Source: a virus
Strand: one strand, 5' to 3'
Length of the DNA stretch: 40,088 nucleotides
IMG/VR virus record: IMGVR_UViG_3300033997_000355
Span: 1-40,088 of that record
Shown: positions 1 to 7,045 of the stretch, in pieces
How positions within the stretch are numbered: position 1 is the first letter of the stretch
Layout of the letters: each line of letters begins with the position of its first letter
Notes under the pieces: generated by a model
Database searches by the model: none
What the model was told of the DNA's origin: nothing
What the model saw: the letters and a program-made list of their open reading frames with translations, nothing else
Translations under genes and position numbers: made by a program

Positions 1-147
1 CGGCCGGCACTACCACCCTGTGCCGGCCATGCCAGGCGGGATGAGGCCGATGGCCTTGGGGTCGGATCCCTTGCTGCAGGCAAGGACTCTGACCCCATCC
101 CCGTACAGCGTGGATCTCCTGGTAGAGCCGGCCGCTGGCCGGCTTCC
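1..147. repeat. Host REP-type repeat unit, left flank
   Basis: This is chromosomal DNA left of the prophage. It matches, almost base for base, the units at 39587-39905 in the right flank: a GGCCGGCAC opening, a central hairpin in which GGGGTC pairs with GACCCC, and a closing GGCCGCTGGCC palindrome. The unit is cut at 147, exactly where the phage sequence starts. No gene is visible here. The palindromes resemble the REP/SMAG elements known from Stenotrophomonas; assignment to a named subfamily would need a database comparison. Confidence 0.85.
142..147. repeat. Target-site duplication, left copy (GCTTCC)
   Basis: The six bases before the phage TGT terminus are repeated directly after the phage ACA terminus at 39581-39586. 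The intact repeat units in the right flank read GGCTTCCCGTA across the same place, so one copy belongs to the host and the second was made by insertion. Confidence 0.9.
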
Positions 148-195
148 TGTTCAGGGGTGAGATATATCCGGGGGAGGCATCGAGATATCTAGCCG
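148..195 (+). promoter_or_regulatory. Left phage end with two transposase-box candidates
   Basis: The terminal TGT is followed by TGAGATATATCC, with GATA starting at 161 (13 nt in), and CGAGATATCTAG, with GATA starting at 184 (36 nt in). The two boxes are 23 bp apart. The right end carries GATA boxes at the same offsets on the opposite strand. By analogy with the L and R sites of Mu these should be binding sites for the A transposase. A further GATAT lies at 230, without an equivalent at the right end. Confidence 0.7.
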
Positions 196-241
196 GAAGA
201 ACCCGGAAGAAGGCGGGCGATGGCGGATGGATATGAAACGC

Positions 242-259
242 CATTGCGCCTGGTGCAAT
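242..259 (-). terminator. Weak hairpin after the mor gene
   Basis: ATTGC (243-247) and GCAAT (255-259) form a short stem at the stop codon of the last early gene. On the minus strand it is followed by a moderately T-rich stretch. It is a poor terminator candidate, and no better one lies before the phage end, so early transcription may run out into the host repeat. Confidence 0.25.
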
Positions 260-615
260 CAAGGGGAAGTGAGGAACAAGCTCATCTGATTGAGGTTCCG
301 ATCCCGGAGGATGGCCCTCGCCAGCAGCTTCCGAATCCCTTGCTCAGACATTTTGTACTGCTTTGCCAGAGCCGGGATGGTCGTGCCGGTCCGCTGAGCC
401 TCCAGTATCTCACGCTCGCGCGGGGTGAGCTTGAAGGCGGCGTCCTGGGGGAAGTAGATGGTCTGTCCTCCCCAGTTCTCGGACAGCATGTCAGCGACCG
501 CCGCTCCGATGTGCTCTGCCACGTCGTCGTCAAGGCCGAACTTCCGCGCAGCCTTCGCCGCCGCAGCAGCGGCGTCATCCAGAAGCGTGTTGCGGCGGGC
601 CTCCATCGACCTCAT
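259..615 (-). CDS. mor: Mor/C-type late (middle) transcription activator
   Basis: This 118-residue protein looks like the Mor family of Mu, DNA-binding dimers that recruit RNA polymerase to promoters lacking a good -35. The family signature GGQTIYFP lies at about residues 49-56, followed by LTPRERE and a C-terminal helix-turn-helix at about 76-105 (IPALAKQYKMSEQGIRKLL). The ATG at 615 overlaps the stop of gemA (ATGA), implying coupled translation; an in-frame ATG at 606 has a GAGG four bases upstream and is an alternative. It is the last gene of the leftward early operon, which suits an activator made late in the early phase. There is no second Mor/C gene in the genome, so it probably does the job of both Mor and C. 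Its likely target is the palindrome found at 12757 and 20464. Confidence 0.9.
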   Translation of the reverse strand: MRSMEARRNTLLDDAAAAAAKAARKFGLDDDVAEHIGAAVADMLSENWGGQTIYFPQDAAFKLTPREREILEAQRTGTTIPALAKQYKMSEQGIRKLLARAILRDRNLNQMSLFLTSP

Positions 616-1076
616 GCCGAAGGGGCCCCCCGCCGGGCGCGGCGATTGGCGTCGATCTGAAGAGCGGCGATCACTTTGGAGAGCTGATCCGGGTTGCACC
701 ATTCCAGGCGTCCTACCTTGAACATGTGGCGGGCCACCGAATGTGCATATTCCCACTCACGCCCCGAATCAGCCAGCAGAGCTTCGATCTTGGACAGCTG
801 CGGGGATAGGTCGCCCTTGGGGCGGCCGGCCCAGCGCTTTGCCGCATACGCGGCCTTGGCCGGGATCCCGCCAAGTCGGCGCAGCTCGTTGGCGATCGCG
901 TCGAGCTGCCGGCGGTCACACTTACCGGCGCTGCGCTGCGCTGGCCCATGCTCCCTGGACACACGCTCGACCAGGTCACGGTACACGTCCTCGGAGAGGC
1001 CGAGCTTCTTGGCACCGGCATGGATCGCCGCCAGCACCCGGTTACGGCCGTCGCCAGTCTTGCGCGCGCGCGTCAT
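612..1076 (-). CDS. gemA: GemA / Mu gp16 family protein (DUF1018)
   Basis: The 154-residue product carries the family core near its N-terminus, RNRVLAAIHAGAKKLGLSED (about 12-31), and a conserved tryptophan-containing C-terminal half. In Mu, GemA (gp16) is an early protein reported to modulate host gene expression and DNA topology; its biochemical activity is not settled. The start at 1076 is chosen for its strong AAGGAG seven bases upstream; a longer reading to 1121 has no such site. The start codon overlaps the stop of the 58-residue gene upstream, and the stop overlaps the mor start, so the three are probably translated as a coupled unit. Confidence 0.9.
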   Translation of the reverse strand: MTRARKTGDGRNRVLAAIHAGAKKLGLSEDVYRDLVERVSREHGPAQRSAGKCDRRQLDAIANELRRLGGIPAKAAYAAKRWAGRPKGDLSPQLSKIEALLADSGREWEYAHSVARHMFKVGRLEWCNPDQLSKVIAALQIDANRRARRGAPSA

Positions 1077-1249
1077 GCCTTGCTCCTTGTGGCCTGGGCA
1101 GCCCGGAGGGCGGTCTGCCAAGCGGGAACTTCCTGGCCAGTCCGGTCGAGGAGCCGCAGCAGTCCGTCACGCGCCCCCGGCACAATACGGCCACCGGCCT
1201 TCAGCGCATCGGCGACCTGGGCCTTCTTCGTCAGCGGGTCACGGCGCAT
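1073..1249 (-). CDS. Small conserved-looking early protein, 58 aa
   Basis: This short reading frame starts at ATG 1249, nine bases after a GAGGGA, and ends in a TGA that overlaps the gemA ATG. It also overlaps the end of the preceding gene by 11 bp, so it fits seamlessly into the operon and would otherwise leave an unusual 160-bp gap. The product is basic (MRRDPLTKKAQVADALKAGG at the N-terminus) with a helical, leucine- and arginine-rich middle. I recognise no family. Functionally it can only be called an early operon protein, perhaps a small nucleic-acid binder given its charge. Confidence 0.7.
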   Translation of the reverse strand: MRRDPLTKKAQVADALKAGGRIVPGARDGLLRLLDRTGQEVPAWQTALRAAQATRSKA

Positions 1250-1898
1250 CAGTCATTCCCTCTTGGCTATCGATCAGGTCGATCTGCGCAGCGATCAGCG
1301 CGCCAGCGCGCACCAGGTCGCGGCGCGTATCTACCGGCTTCCACCACTCCGGGGCCCACGGCCAGATGGAAGGTGGCGGCAGCCCGGCGATGTAACCGCG
1401 GGTGCCGCAGTAGAGATCCATCGCAGCCACTTGCGCGTAGGCTGTCGCGGCTCCGGCCAGCTCGCCACGGCGGTACTGCCGGTCACCGTCGCGCGTGAAA
1501 CCTTCGGGCCCCAGTTGGCGCTCACGTTCGGCGGCGATGGCTTTGACGCCCGGCCCCAGCACCTGCGCGAGTGGCCCCGCTGGCTGAATTAACCACGCAT
1601 CTTCGTCATCCTTGGAGAACGCCTCGGCATCGACGCGGCGGGCAAAGTGGAGCGCCTCATCTCGGTCGCCGGTCCACTCAGGGCCGAAGTCGCCCCACTT
1701 CCTCCAGCGGGTACCTTGCCCGTCGGCGACTACCCAACCGTGAGCCGACGTGAGGCCCGCTGCCTGCTCGGCCCGCTGATGGGCCGCGATAGCCGCATCC
1801 GCTGCCGCCCTCACTGCCGACCGTGAGGGACCGTTTGCTACCGCTCGGGGCGCTGCCTTGTAGGCCCGCCATGCGGCGTCATACACGGTCTCATCCAC
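1239..1898 (-). CDS. Phage early protein with C-terminal ERERQLGPEG...WPW...WWKP domain
   Basis: The 219-residue protein has a variable N-terminal half and a C-terminal half (about 125-219) matching a domain common in unrelated phages and prophages. Its marks are AAERERQLGPEGFTRDGD, an ELAGAATAYA helix, WPWAPEWWKP, then RRDLVRAGALIAAQI. No biochemical role is established for the domain; it is often seen as a module on different phage N-termini. I chose the GTG at 1898 because GGAGG lies six bases upstream; the next upstream ATG (1913) would place that site inside the gene. The start overlaps the end of rdgC. Confidence 0.75.
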   Translation of the reverse strand: MDETVYDAAWRAYKAAPRAVANGPSRSAVRAAADAAIAAHQRAEQAAGLTSAHGWVVADGQGTRWRKWGDFGPEWTGDRDEALHFARRVDAEAFSKDDEDAWLIQPAGPLAQVLGPGVKAIAAERERQLGPEGFTRDGDRQYRRGELAGAATAYAQVAAMDLYCGTRGYIAGLPPPSIWPWAPEWWKPVDTRRDLVRAGALIAAQIDLIDSQEGMTDAP

Positions 1899-2808
1899 GT
1901 TGCACCTCCGCATCGGAAAGCCGGAAGGACTGCTCCAGCATCTGGAACAGGCGACGGATCTCGCCGCTCTGCAGGGCAAAGCGGGCGTCGAACTCGGCGC
2001 GGTGGCTATCGGCGTCGACCTGCTCCAGCTGGGAGAGCGCTCCGTCCAGGAACTTCAGCTTGCGCACCACCAGGTCCTCGCCCAGCTCGAAGGACAGCGC
2101 GTCCTCCAGCACCAGGGCCAGGCGGGTGACCTGCTTGCCGGCATCCAGATGCTTGTCGATCTCGTCGCTGCGCAGTTCCTGGTCGCTGCAGCGCACCTTG
2201 GCACCACCCTCGACCGGATCGCGCAGTTCGGCGGACTCCCCGAGAGACAAGCCATCCGGCAGGGGCTCACCAGCGATCCAGCCAGTCAGGATCGAGCGCG
2301 GCGCGACTTCGGCGTTCAGCGGCATCGCCGGGAAGCTGCCGAGCAGGCCGCGGATGTCGGACACGAGGGCCTCAGCCACCTTGCGGCTGGAGGTATCCAC
2401 GGCCACGTAGCCGTTGGCAAGGTCCAGGATGGCGTCGTGGCGGCTGTTCTTGACGAAGGCCTTCGGCAGCAGCTCGTGCAGGATGTCGTCCTTCATACGC
2501 TTGCGCTCGCGACCACCCGGTCGACGCCCATGTTCCTGTTCCATGACCTGAAGACGGCTCTCCAGCGCACGGTTAACCACCGCGGCCGGCAGGATCTTGT
2601 CCTCGCCGCCCACGGTCAGCCAAAGGAAATCGCCCTGCCGGCAGGACAGGAGCTCCTGCTCCTCGCGGCCGAAGGGGGAAATGAAGCCGCGCGAGTTCAT
2701 TTCCAGCGGACCGACCGGCTTCAGCACGCCATGCGGCAGCACGGATTCGACTTCGGAGAAGTCGGTGCTGGTCGGGAAGCGGAACAGCACCAGGTTACGC
2801 ATCAACAT
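1891..2808 (-). CDS. rdgC: Recombination-associated protein RdgC
   Basis: At 305 residues this matches the bacterial RdgC family in length and pattern: an N-terminal FRF segment, GEDKILPAAVVNRALE at about 68-83, DDILHELLPKAF at about 107-118, a GYVAVDTSSRKVAE strand-helix, and GKQVTRLALVLED near 223-235. RdgC forms a ring-shaped dimer that binds double-stranded DNA without sequence preference and restrains RecA. Here it sits in the early operon of a transposing phage, where it could protect replication intermediates or phage ends, perhaps in place of Mu Gam, for which I see no homologue. The start at 2808 has AGGAGG six bases upstream. The host probably has its own chromosomal rdgC, so this would be a second, phage-borne copy. 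Confidence 0.92.
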   Translation of the reverse strand: MLMRNLVLFRFPTSTDFSEVESVLPHGVLKPVGPLEMNSRGFISPFGREEQELLSCRQGDFLWLTVGGEDKILPAAVVNRALESRLQVMEQEHGRRPGGRERKRMKDDILHELLPKAFVKNSRHDAILDLANGYVAVDTSSRKVAEALVSDIRGLLGSFPAMPLNAEVAPRSILTGWIAGEPLPDGLSLGESAELRDPVEGGAKVRCSDQELRSDEIDKHLDAGKQVTRLALVLEDALSFELGEDLVVRKLKFLDGALSQLEQVDADSHRAEFDARFALQSGEIRRLFQMLEQSFRLSDAEVQRG

Positions 2809-3043
2809 CGTCGTCCTCCTCTTCTTCTTCGGCCTGCTCGCGCTCGGCGGTGTGGATGGCCTCCTGGCACATGTAGATCAGCTTCAGACAGATGCCCCGA
2901 TGAGCACCATCGAGCTTCCCGGCCTGATCGTTGACTTCGAAGAAGGCGACTCCGAGTGCCGCCACTGCCCGTACGCACGGGTCGCTGTCCGGGTTCTGCA
3001 AGATGGCTTCGCAGCTGGGGCGAGTAAGTTGGATTTGTGCCAT
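2795..3043 (-). CDS. Small acidic early protein, 82 aa
   Basis: The product starts MAQIQLTRPSCEAILQNPDS, has a helical middle containing two cysteines, and ends in an acidic run (EEEEEDDDVDA). AAGGAG lies nine bases ahead of the chosen ATG; a longer reading to 3070 has no ribosome site. Its end overlaps the start of rdgC by 14 bp and its start overlaps the stop of the upstream gene (TGATG). No family is recognised. The acidic tail suggests a DNA mimic or a partner for a basic protein, possibly RdgC, but this is a guess from composition and position. Confidence 0.7.
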   Translation of the reverse strand: MAQIQLTRPSCEAILQNPDSDPCVRAVAALGVAFFEVNDQAGKLDGAHRGICLKLIYMCQEAIHTAEREQAEEEEEDDDVDA

Positions 3044-3345
3044 CAGACGTTCTCCTTGGAACCGGTGCACCAGCTATTGGCACTCAGCCCTCCCCAACGC
3101 AGGCGGCGCGGATGCTGGGAACACCACGCAAGCCAGAGGCCAAGCGCGTCCCCCTTGGCCTGCTGCGTCTCCGCCTCTGGCACCCCCGGCACGATCAGCA
3201 TCCCCTGCATCAGGCCCTTTCCATGCCTGGCTACGACGCTGATCACCTTGCGCAGCTGTGCATCACTCCCTTCGGCGATGAAGATCGCACCGTCAGGCAC
3301 GCTCGTGCCAAACCCGATCTGGCCATTGGCCCAGCAGTACGCCAT
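3043..3345 (-). CDS. Conserved phage hypothetical protein, 100 aa
   Basis: The N-terminus (MAYCWANGQIGFGTSVPDGA) and the segment MLIVPGVPEAETQQAKGDAL resemble a conserved protein of unknown function carried in the early region of Pseudomonas and Burkholderia Mu-like phages. A GTG at 3348 lies seven bases from GGAGG and the ATG at 3345 lies ten bases away, so either may start translation. The start overlaps the stop of the upstream gene. No catalytic motif is visible, and the function is unknown. Confidence 0.75.
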   Translation of the reverse strand: MAYCWANGQIGFGTSVPDGAIFIAEGSDAQLRKVISVVARHGKGLMQGMLIVPGVPEAETQQAKGDALGLWLAWCSQHPRRLRWGGLSANSWCTGSKENV

Positions 3346-4055
3346 CACGATTGCACCTCCTTCGCCGCGCCACGCTTGATGAGGTCATTGAGACCGGGCG
3401 GGCAAGGCCCCTGCCATACAAGCACCGGCGGGTGGAGCAGCAGCGCCAGGATGGCGTCGAGGGCCGCTTCGGCCTGGGCCTCGCACTTCTCGGCCATGCC
3501 ATGCCCGACCTGGCGAGCTATGGCTGTGGCCACGGCCCGCTTTGTCTGCGGGTCGCGCAGTCCACACACGAGATCGAGCCCGTCCATTCGCCGAATCGCG
3601 TCAGCGGTAGTCGAAGCCATCGCGCCCACCGCCTGTTGAGCGCACGGACCGCACATGGGCGATTCCGCTGAGCCGGTAGGCAGCTCGCAGTTGATGCACG
3701 CGTGGCGCGGGCCGGAGGTGGCCACCTCACCATCGGAGCGGTCTTCGAAGTGCAGCAGTTCCGGCTGGGAAATGTGTCGCTTCAGGCGCCAGGGGAACAC
3801 ATCTCCGCGCGCCTCGATGTACTGCACCGCCTGGCGGATGGCCTGGCGAGCGGCGGTTGCGTCTTCGCCCTTGGCATTGCCGCAGCTGGCATCGAAGAAG
3901 CACAACCCATCCAGCTCAACAGCCGGCGCGTGGATCTCCACGTCGGCCCGTGCAGCTTGGTCGGCGATCGCCACTGCCAGCGCCAAGGTGCCGGCGTTCA
4001 GTGCACCGCGAACGCCGTCGAAGCGGAAGGTGCAGGTGTCTCGGATCTTCGGCAT
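3345..4055 (-). CDS. Early protein with a C-x2-C...C-x2-C zinc-ribbon-like motif
   Basis: The 236-residue protein has four cysteines arranged as CINC (120-123) and CGPC (135-138), separated by 11 residues, the spacing of a small zinc ribbon or treble-clef finger. The N-terminal half (DTCTFRFDGVRGALNAGTLA) looks like a separate fold, and its C-terminal region is alanine-rich and helical. I know no characterised relative. A DNA- or RNA-binding role would fit the zinc motif and the early operon, but is inference. The ATG at 4055 directly follows the DUF3164 stop; an upstream extension to 4127 lies inside that gene and is rejected. Confidence 0.7.
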   Translation of the reverse strand: MPKIRDTCTFRFDGVRGALNAGTLALAVAIADQAARADVEIHAPAVELDGLCFFDASCGNAKGEDATAARQAIRQAVQYIEARGDVFPWRLKRHISQPELLHFEDRSDGEVATSGPRHACINCELPTGSAESPMCGPCAQQAVGAMASTTADAIRRMDGLDLVCGLRDPQTKRAVATAIARQVGHGMAEKCEAQAEAALDAILALLLHPPVLVWQGPCPPGLNDLIKRGAAKEVQS

Positions 4056-4056
4056 G

Positions 4057-4668
4057 TCAGACCCCCGCCACGTCGAGGGAGATCGGCTGGTACTGGCCCC
4101 GCGCGTCGCGCTCGTAGAACCGCACATAGGTCTTGCTGCCCACCACCGTCACCGCGTCGCTGATGGCCTTCATCGCCTGCTGCCAGCGCGGATCATCGAA
4201 CTTGAGGCGATGCAGCGAGAGCACCTCGCCGGTCTTGATGCTGCCGTCCTGGCCCACCTTGAAGGCGCTATTGACCAAGGTGCGCAGTTCGGCTCGGGAG
4301 CCTTCGGTCCAGTCGTTCAGGCACTCATCGATGAGGGCCTTGGCCGCCTGCAGGCGCTCATCGAATTGAATGCTGTCCTGGCAGGCGCGCAGGATCTTGT
4401 AGCGGCCGTCGTAGGTGTACAGGCTCACGTTGCCCTTATCGCCGCCGATCTTGGCACCGTACTGCTCGCCACTGAGCTGCACGAAGGCTGCAATGTCAGC
4501 GAACGTGTCCGCTTTGAAGGTGCGCAGCTCTTCGCGCAGCTGCAGGGCGCGCTGGATCTTCTCCTGCACCAGCTGGTCGCGCGCCAGATCGATTGGCTTG
4601 ATCTGTGCCTCGGGCACCAGCCGACCGTTACGGTCCTCGCGGTAGCCTTCGGGAATGGTAGGGGTCAT
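4057..4668 (-). CDS. DUF3164 family early protein
   Basis: This 203-residue protein is a clear member of DUF3164, found next to the transposition genes in Mu-like phages. The pattern is IPEGYREDRNGRLVPEAQIK at the N-terminus, FKADTFADIAAFVQLS, YGAKIGGDKGNVSLYTYDG at about 70-88, and FDERLQAAKALIDECL. The biochemical role is unknown. AAGGAGG lies six bases before the ATG at 4668, giving one of the best ribosome sites in the operon and hinting at high expression. Confidence 0.9.
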   Translation of the reverse strand: MTPTIPEGYREDRNGRLVPEAQIKPIDLARDQLVQEKIQRALQLREELRTFKADTFADIAAFVQLSGEQYGAKIGGDKGNVSLYTYDGRYKILRACQDSIQFDERLQAAKALIDECLNDWTEGSRAELRTLVNSAFKVGQDGSIKTGEVLSLHRLKFDDPRWQQAMKAISDAVTVVGSKTYVRFYERDARGQYQPISLDVAGV

Positions 4669-4919
4669 TGGGCGCCTCCTTGGGCGACAGTGGTAGTAAA
4701 CGGCTGGGTGGGTCGGAGGAGATCGGGGACGCCTTCGACATGAATTGGGCTGGTGGCGGTGAACCAGTCGGCGCGCCAGCGACGTGCGGCGTCCAGCGAG
4801 ATACCGAGCAAGCCCGATATGCGCTCAGGGGTGAGGTGGCGGGGATTCTGCGTACGGGCCGACAGCGCGAAGCGCATCGCGCGCAGATGGTCGTAGCGCT
4901 GACGCCCGGTGCGTGCCAT
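4665..4919 (-). CDS. Small putative helix-turn-helix protein, 84 aa
   Basis: The short product begins MARTGRQRYDHLRAMRFAL and contains ERISGLLGISLDAARRWRAD (about 33-52), which reads as a helix-turn-helix with the recognition helix LDAARRWRAD. That suggests DNA binding, perhaps as a regulator or origin/end accessory factor. The ATG at 4919 overlaps the upstream stop (TAATG), so it depends on coupling. The stop overlaps the DUF3164 start. I recognise no named family. Confidence 0.7.
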   Translation of the reverse strand: MARTGRQRYDHLRAMRFALSARTQNPRHLTPERISGLLGISLDAARRWRADWFTATSPIHVEGVPDLLRPTQPFTTTVAQGGAQ

Positions 4920-5398
4920 TACTCCACTCCGCCGAGAATGCGATCGAAGTGGTCGTGCAGCGAGTCGACCAGGCGCCCGCCGAGATACGGCGGCAACTCG
5001 CCCTCCAGTTCTTCCTGGGACTGGCACACGGTGCCGATGGAAGGCGTCAGGGGGCCTTTGTCGAAAGCGGGGCCTTCGTAGCCGCCAGCAGCAGATTGGG
5101 CCTTCTGTACCCCTGTCGTGCCTGGCCGGTTACCACGCACGCGCTGTGCCTGCGCGGCGGCCAACGCCGCCGGGTCGATCTTCCAGTCGGGGTTGAGGCG
5201 GTAGTTGCGGGCCAGCCCTTCGCCAACGCGCAGGATCATTCCGCACCGCACCGCCTTGGCGACCGCGTTGGACACGTAGCCGCGGTACTGAAAGCCGTGC
5301 TCCATCACCCGGTCGATCAGGTCTTCAGACCGGACCACGCTGCCGCCCAGCGACAGCGCGATAGCATGCTGCAGCGCGGGACTGGGGATGGCGCTCAT
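4919..5398 (-). CDS. Hypothetical early protein, winged-helix-like N-terminus
   Basis: The 159-residue protein opens with ALQHAIALSLGGSVVRSEDL and continues through YVSNAVAKAVRCGMILRVGE, ending in a two-stranded turn before NYRLN. This alternation of helices with a final beta hairpin is what a winged helix looks like, but there is no family match I can name. The C-terminal part is low in structure and rich in Gly and Pro. The start at 5398 overlaps the stop of the next gene upstream. Confidence 0.65.
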   Translation of the reverse strand: MSAIPSPALQHAIALSLGGSVVRSEDLIDRVMEHGFQYRGYVSNAVAKAVRCGMILRVGEGLARNYRLNPDWKIDPAALAAAQAQRVRGNRPGTTGVQKAQSAAGGYEGPAFDKGPLTPSIGTVCQSQEELEGELPPYLGGRLVDSLHDHFDRILGGVE

Positions 5399-5622
5399 GG
5401 CTGAACCACCTGCGGTTGGGTGACGCCGGCCTCGGAGCGCGTCAGCACGATGACCGGCGCCGGGCTGGGCGTGGTGCGGGCGACGACGCAGACCACCGCG
5501 CGGTGCTTGCCGTCGACCTTGCTGCGTGCCTCGGCATCCGCGATGGCCTGGGCCGGATTGGCGAAGGCGTCACCGCCCACCCACTCGGCCGGGACCACCA
5601 GGAACTGGCCACGGTCAGCCAT
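5395..5622 (-). CDS. Small hypothetical early protein, 75 aa
   Basis: The ATG at 5622 follows GGAGG by six bases. The product (MADRGQFLVVPAEWVGGDAF at the start) has a central positively charged segment and a predicted strand RAVVCVVART. It overlaps its neighbours by a few bases at both ends, as do all genes in this cassette. No family or motif is recognised. Confidence 0.65.
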   Translation of the reverse strand: MADRGQFLVVPAEWVGGDAFANPAQAIADAEARSKVDGKHRAVVCVVARTTPSPAPVIVLTRSEAGVTQPQVVQP

Positions 5623-5890
5623 GTGCCACCTCCTGCAGCATCGGCCGCCGCTGGGTCCATTCCAGCTGCACGCCCTGGTACTCGGCAGCCATCACACGGT
5701 CCTGGCCGCCGCGACCGTTGGGTTGGCGGCGCTTGAGGTGGCCGCCAATCATCGGCGGCGGCCGGTTCACGATCAGCACGGCGCGACGGCCATTGCTGTG
5801 CAGACCCAAGACCTCGATGCCGCTGTTCTCCAGCTCGCGTGCGGTGTTGGCGGCGGCGTACAGCACGTCGGAATTGCGTTCATGATTCAT
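5615..5890 (-). CDS. Small hypothetical early protein, 91 aa
   Basis: Beginning MNHERNSDVLYAAANTAREL, the protein has a basic middle (GHLKRRQPNGRGGQDRV) and ends MLQEVAHG. The start at 5890 has GAGGAA nine bases upstream; an upstream reading to 5956 would lie in the neighbouring gene. The segment AVLIVNRPPPMIGG resembles a strand-turn in other phage early proteins but I cannot assign it. Confidence 0.65.
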   Translation of the reverse strand: MNHERNSDVLYAAANTARELENSGIEVLGLHSNGRRAVLIVNRPPPMIGGHLKRRQPNGRGGQDRVMAAEYQGVQLEWTQRRPMLQEVAHG

Positions 5891-6269
5891 GGTTGGATTC
5901 CTCGTCGGTGGCGGGCTTGTCCAGCCCGAGTTGTCCGTACAGATCCGGGAGCGCAACGCGCTTCATCGCGCTGACCTGCTCCAGGGAGGTCATGGCGCGC
6001 CCGACCAGGAAGGTGCAGGCGCGGTCCAGTTCGGCCGCACTGGCGGCCAGGTGGTAGCCGTGAGCCGGGTGGGCGCAGATCGGGTGTCCCTCGCGCCGCA
6101 GCTGCTCGATGATCTGGCGCAGGCGGCGCTCGTCGGCGGTGCTGGTGCGTGAAGTGATCTGCTGCACCAGGTCGCGGGCGGTGATGCCGTTGACGGCGCC
6201 GCGACGGCCCTGCAGCTGCAAAAGCACCGTCTGTGGGGACAGCTCTTGCGGTAGCAGGGCCAGCTGCAT
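5880..6269 (-). CDS. Phage winged-helix-type DNA-binding protein, 129 aa
   Basis: The core ITARDLVQQI...ERRLRQIIEQLRREGHPICA followed by GYHLAASAAELDRACTFLVG is a recognisable phage module. It has a helix-turn-helix (ADERRLRQIIEQLRREG, about 57-73), a wing with GYHLA, and a following helix. Similar proteins occur in the early or regulatory regions of many temperate phages of proteobacteria, without a defined target. The ATG at 6269 sits just two bases below the upstream stop. A role in early transcription or replication is plausible. Confidence 0.75.
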   Translation of the reverse strand: MQLALLPQELSPQTVLLQLQGRRGAVNGITARDLVQQITSRTSTADERRLRQIIEQLRREGHPICAHPAHGYHLAASAAELDRACTFLVGRAMTSLEQVSAMKRVALPDLYGQLGLDKPATDEESNHES

Positions 6270-6270
6270 G

Positions 6271-6573
6271 TCAGTCGGCCCTCCGATCAATGCCGGCGGC
6301 GATGGCCAGGTCGACGATTGCGTCCGCATCCAGGTACCAGCGCTTGCTGGTGCTGGAAGACGTGACCTGAATGCCATAGCTGGGCAGAAGATCGATCCCG
6401 TACTCGCCGCCGGTTTGCTGGTCCAGGATGTACAGCGTGGCCACCGCTGAGTCCTCCAGGAAGGGCGGCTTGCTCGCCACCATTCCTACGGGCCGATGGC
6501 GCTTGGGGTGGGCACTGTGGCTCTTCCGGTTACGCACCTGCCCGTGGCAGCGTTTGAGCGTCGGAACGGCCAT
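6271..6573 (-). CDS. Hypothetical early protein, 100 aa
   Basis: The N-terminal 30 residues are strongly basic (KRCHGQVRNRKSHSAHPKRH), followed by an alpha/beta segment ending in SKRWYLDADAIVDLAIAAG. The ATG at 6573 overlaps the upstream stop and has GAGGAGG four to five bases ahead. An internal ATG around residue 31 could give a shorter product lacking the basic part. No family is recognised. Confidence 0.65.
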   Translation of the reverse strand: MAVPTLKRCHGQVRNRKSHSAHPKRHRPVGMVASKPPFLEDSAVATLYILDQQTGGEYGIDLLPSYGIQVTSSSTSKRWYLDADAIVDLAIAAGIDRRAD

Positions 6574-6815
6574 CACTCCTCCTCGTCGTCATCGCCGTCG
6601 CGCAGCTGGTCGACCAGCGCACGCAGCTGCTGCAGGTTGAGGCTGTCCAGGAGCGAGGCCATGTTCTGGCCGTCCCGCCAGTCGATGTGCGCTCGGCGGA
6701 ACAGATCCCGGTGCATCACCGTCACCTCGCGATCGGGGAGTTCCGCTTCGCGCAGCAGCTGATGCGCGAAGCTGCGCAGGTACGGCAGCCCGTCGGTAGC
6801 AGCGCGGTCAGCCAT
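6573..6815 (-). CDS. Small acidic-tailed early protein, 80 aa
   Basis: The product starts MADRAATDGLPYLRSFAHQL, continues through HIDWRDGQNMASLLDSLNLQ, and ends RDGDDDEEE. The ATG at 6815 is chosen over a longer reading because the extra residues overlap the preceding gene and lack a ribosome site. Like the protein at 2795-3043 it has an acidic C-terminus. Function unknown. Confidence 0.65.
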   Translation of the reverse strand: MADRAATDGLPYLRSFAHQLLREAELPDREVTVMHRDLFRRAHIDWRDGQNMASLLDSLNLQQLRALVDQLRDGDDDEEE

Positions 6816-7044
6816 TCGCCACCCCTTCGCGCTGAAGCACGTCAGCCGGGACATGGGCGGTGATGCGCTCCCAGTTGGCGCGCGGCACGATCACTACCTG
6901 CAGGATGTCCACGTTGATCGGCTCGGGCTTGTCCTGCATTTCGAAGGGAATCAGGATGGCTTCGGTGGCGAACGGCCACACGTCGCCCTGCGGCGTCCTC
7001 ACCATTGCTTCTACCGCCGGCCAGCCTTCAGTTCGAATGGCCAT
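6808..7044 (-). CDS. Small hypothetical early protein, 78 aa
   Basis: The sequence reads as a compact beta-rich protein: GWPAVEAMVRTPQGDVWPFA, then EAILIPFEMQ and VDILQVVIVPRANWERI. It lies directly after the transposition ATPase gene, one base after that gene's stop, with GAGGGG about ten bases ahead of the ATG. No family is recognised. Confidence 0.65.
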   Translation of the reverse strand: MAIRTEGWPAVEAMVRTPQGDVWPFATEAILIPFEMQDKPEPINVDILQVVIVPRANWERITAHVPADVLQREGVANG

Positions 7045-7045
7045 C

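Noticed and set aside
148-150. Possible 5-bp rather than 6-bp target duplication
   Set aside because: A 5-bp duplication would make the phage end ACAG, breaking the TGT...ACA symmetry. The 6-bp reading keeps both ends matched.
615-756. N-terminal extension of the Mor-like gene to 756
   Set aside because: The extra 47 residues overlap gemA, are Pro and Arg rich and lie before the family domain. The ATGA overlap at 615 fits better.
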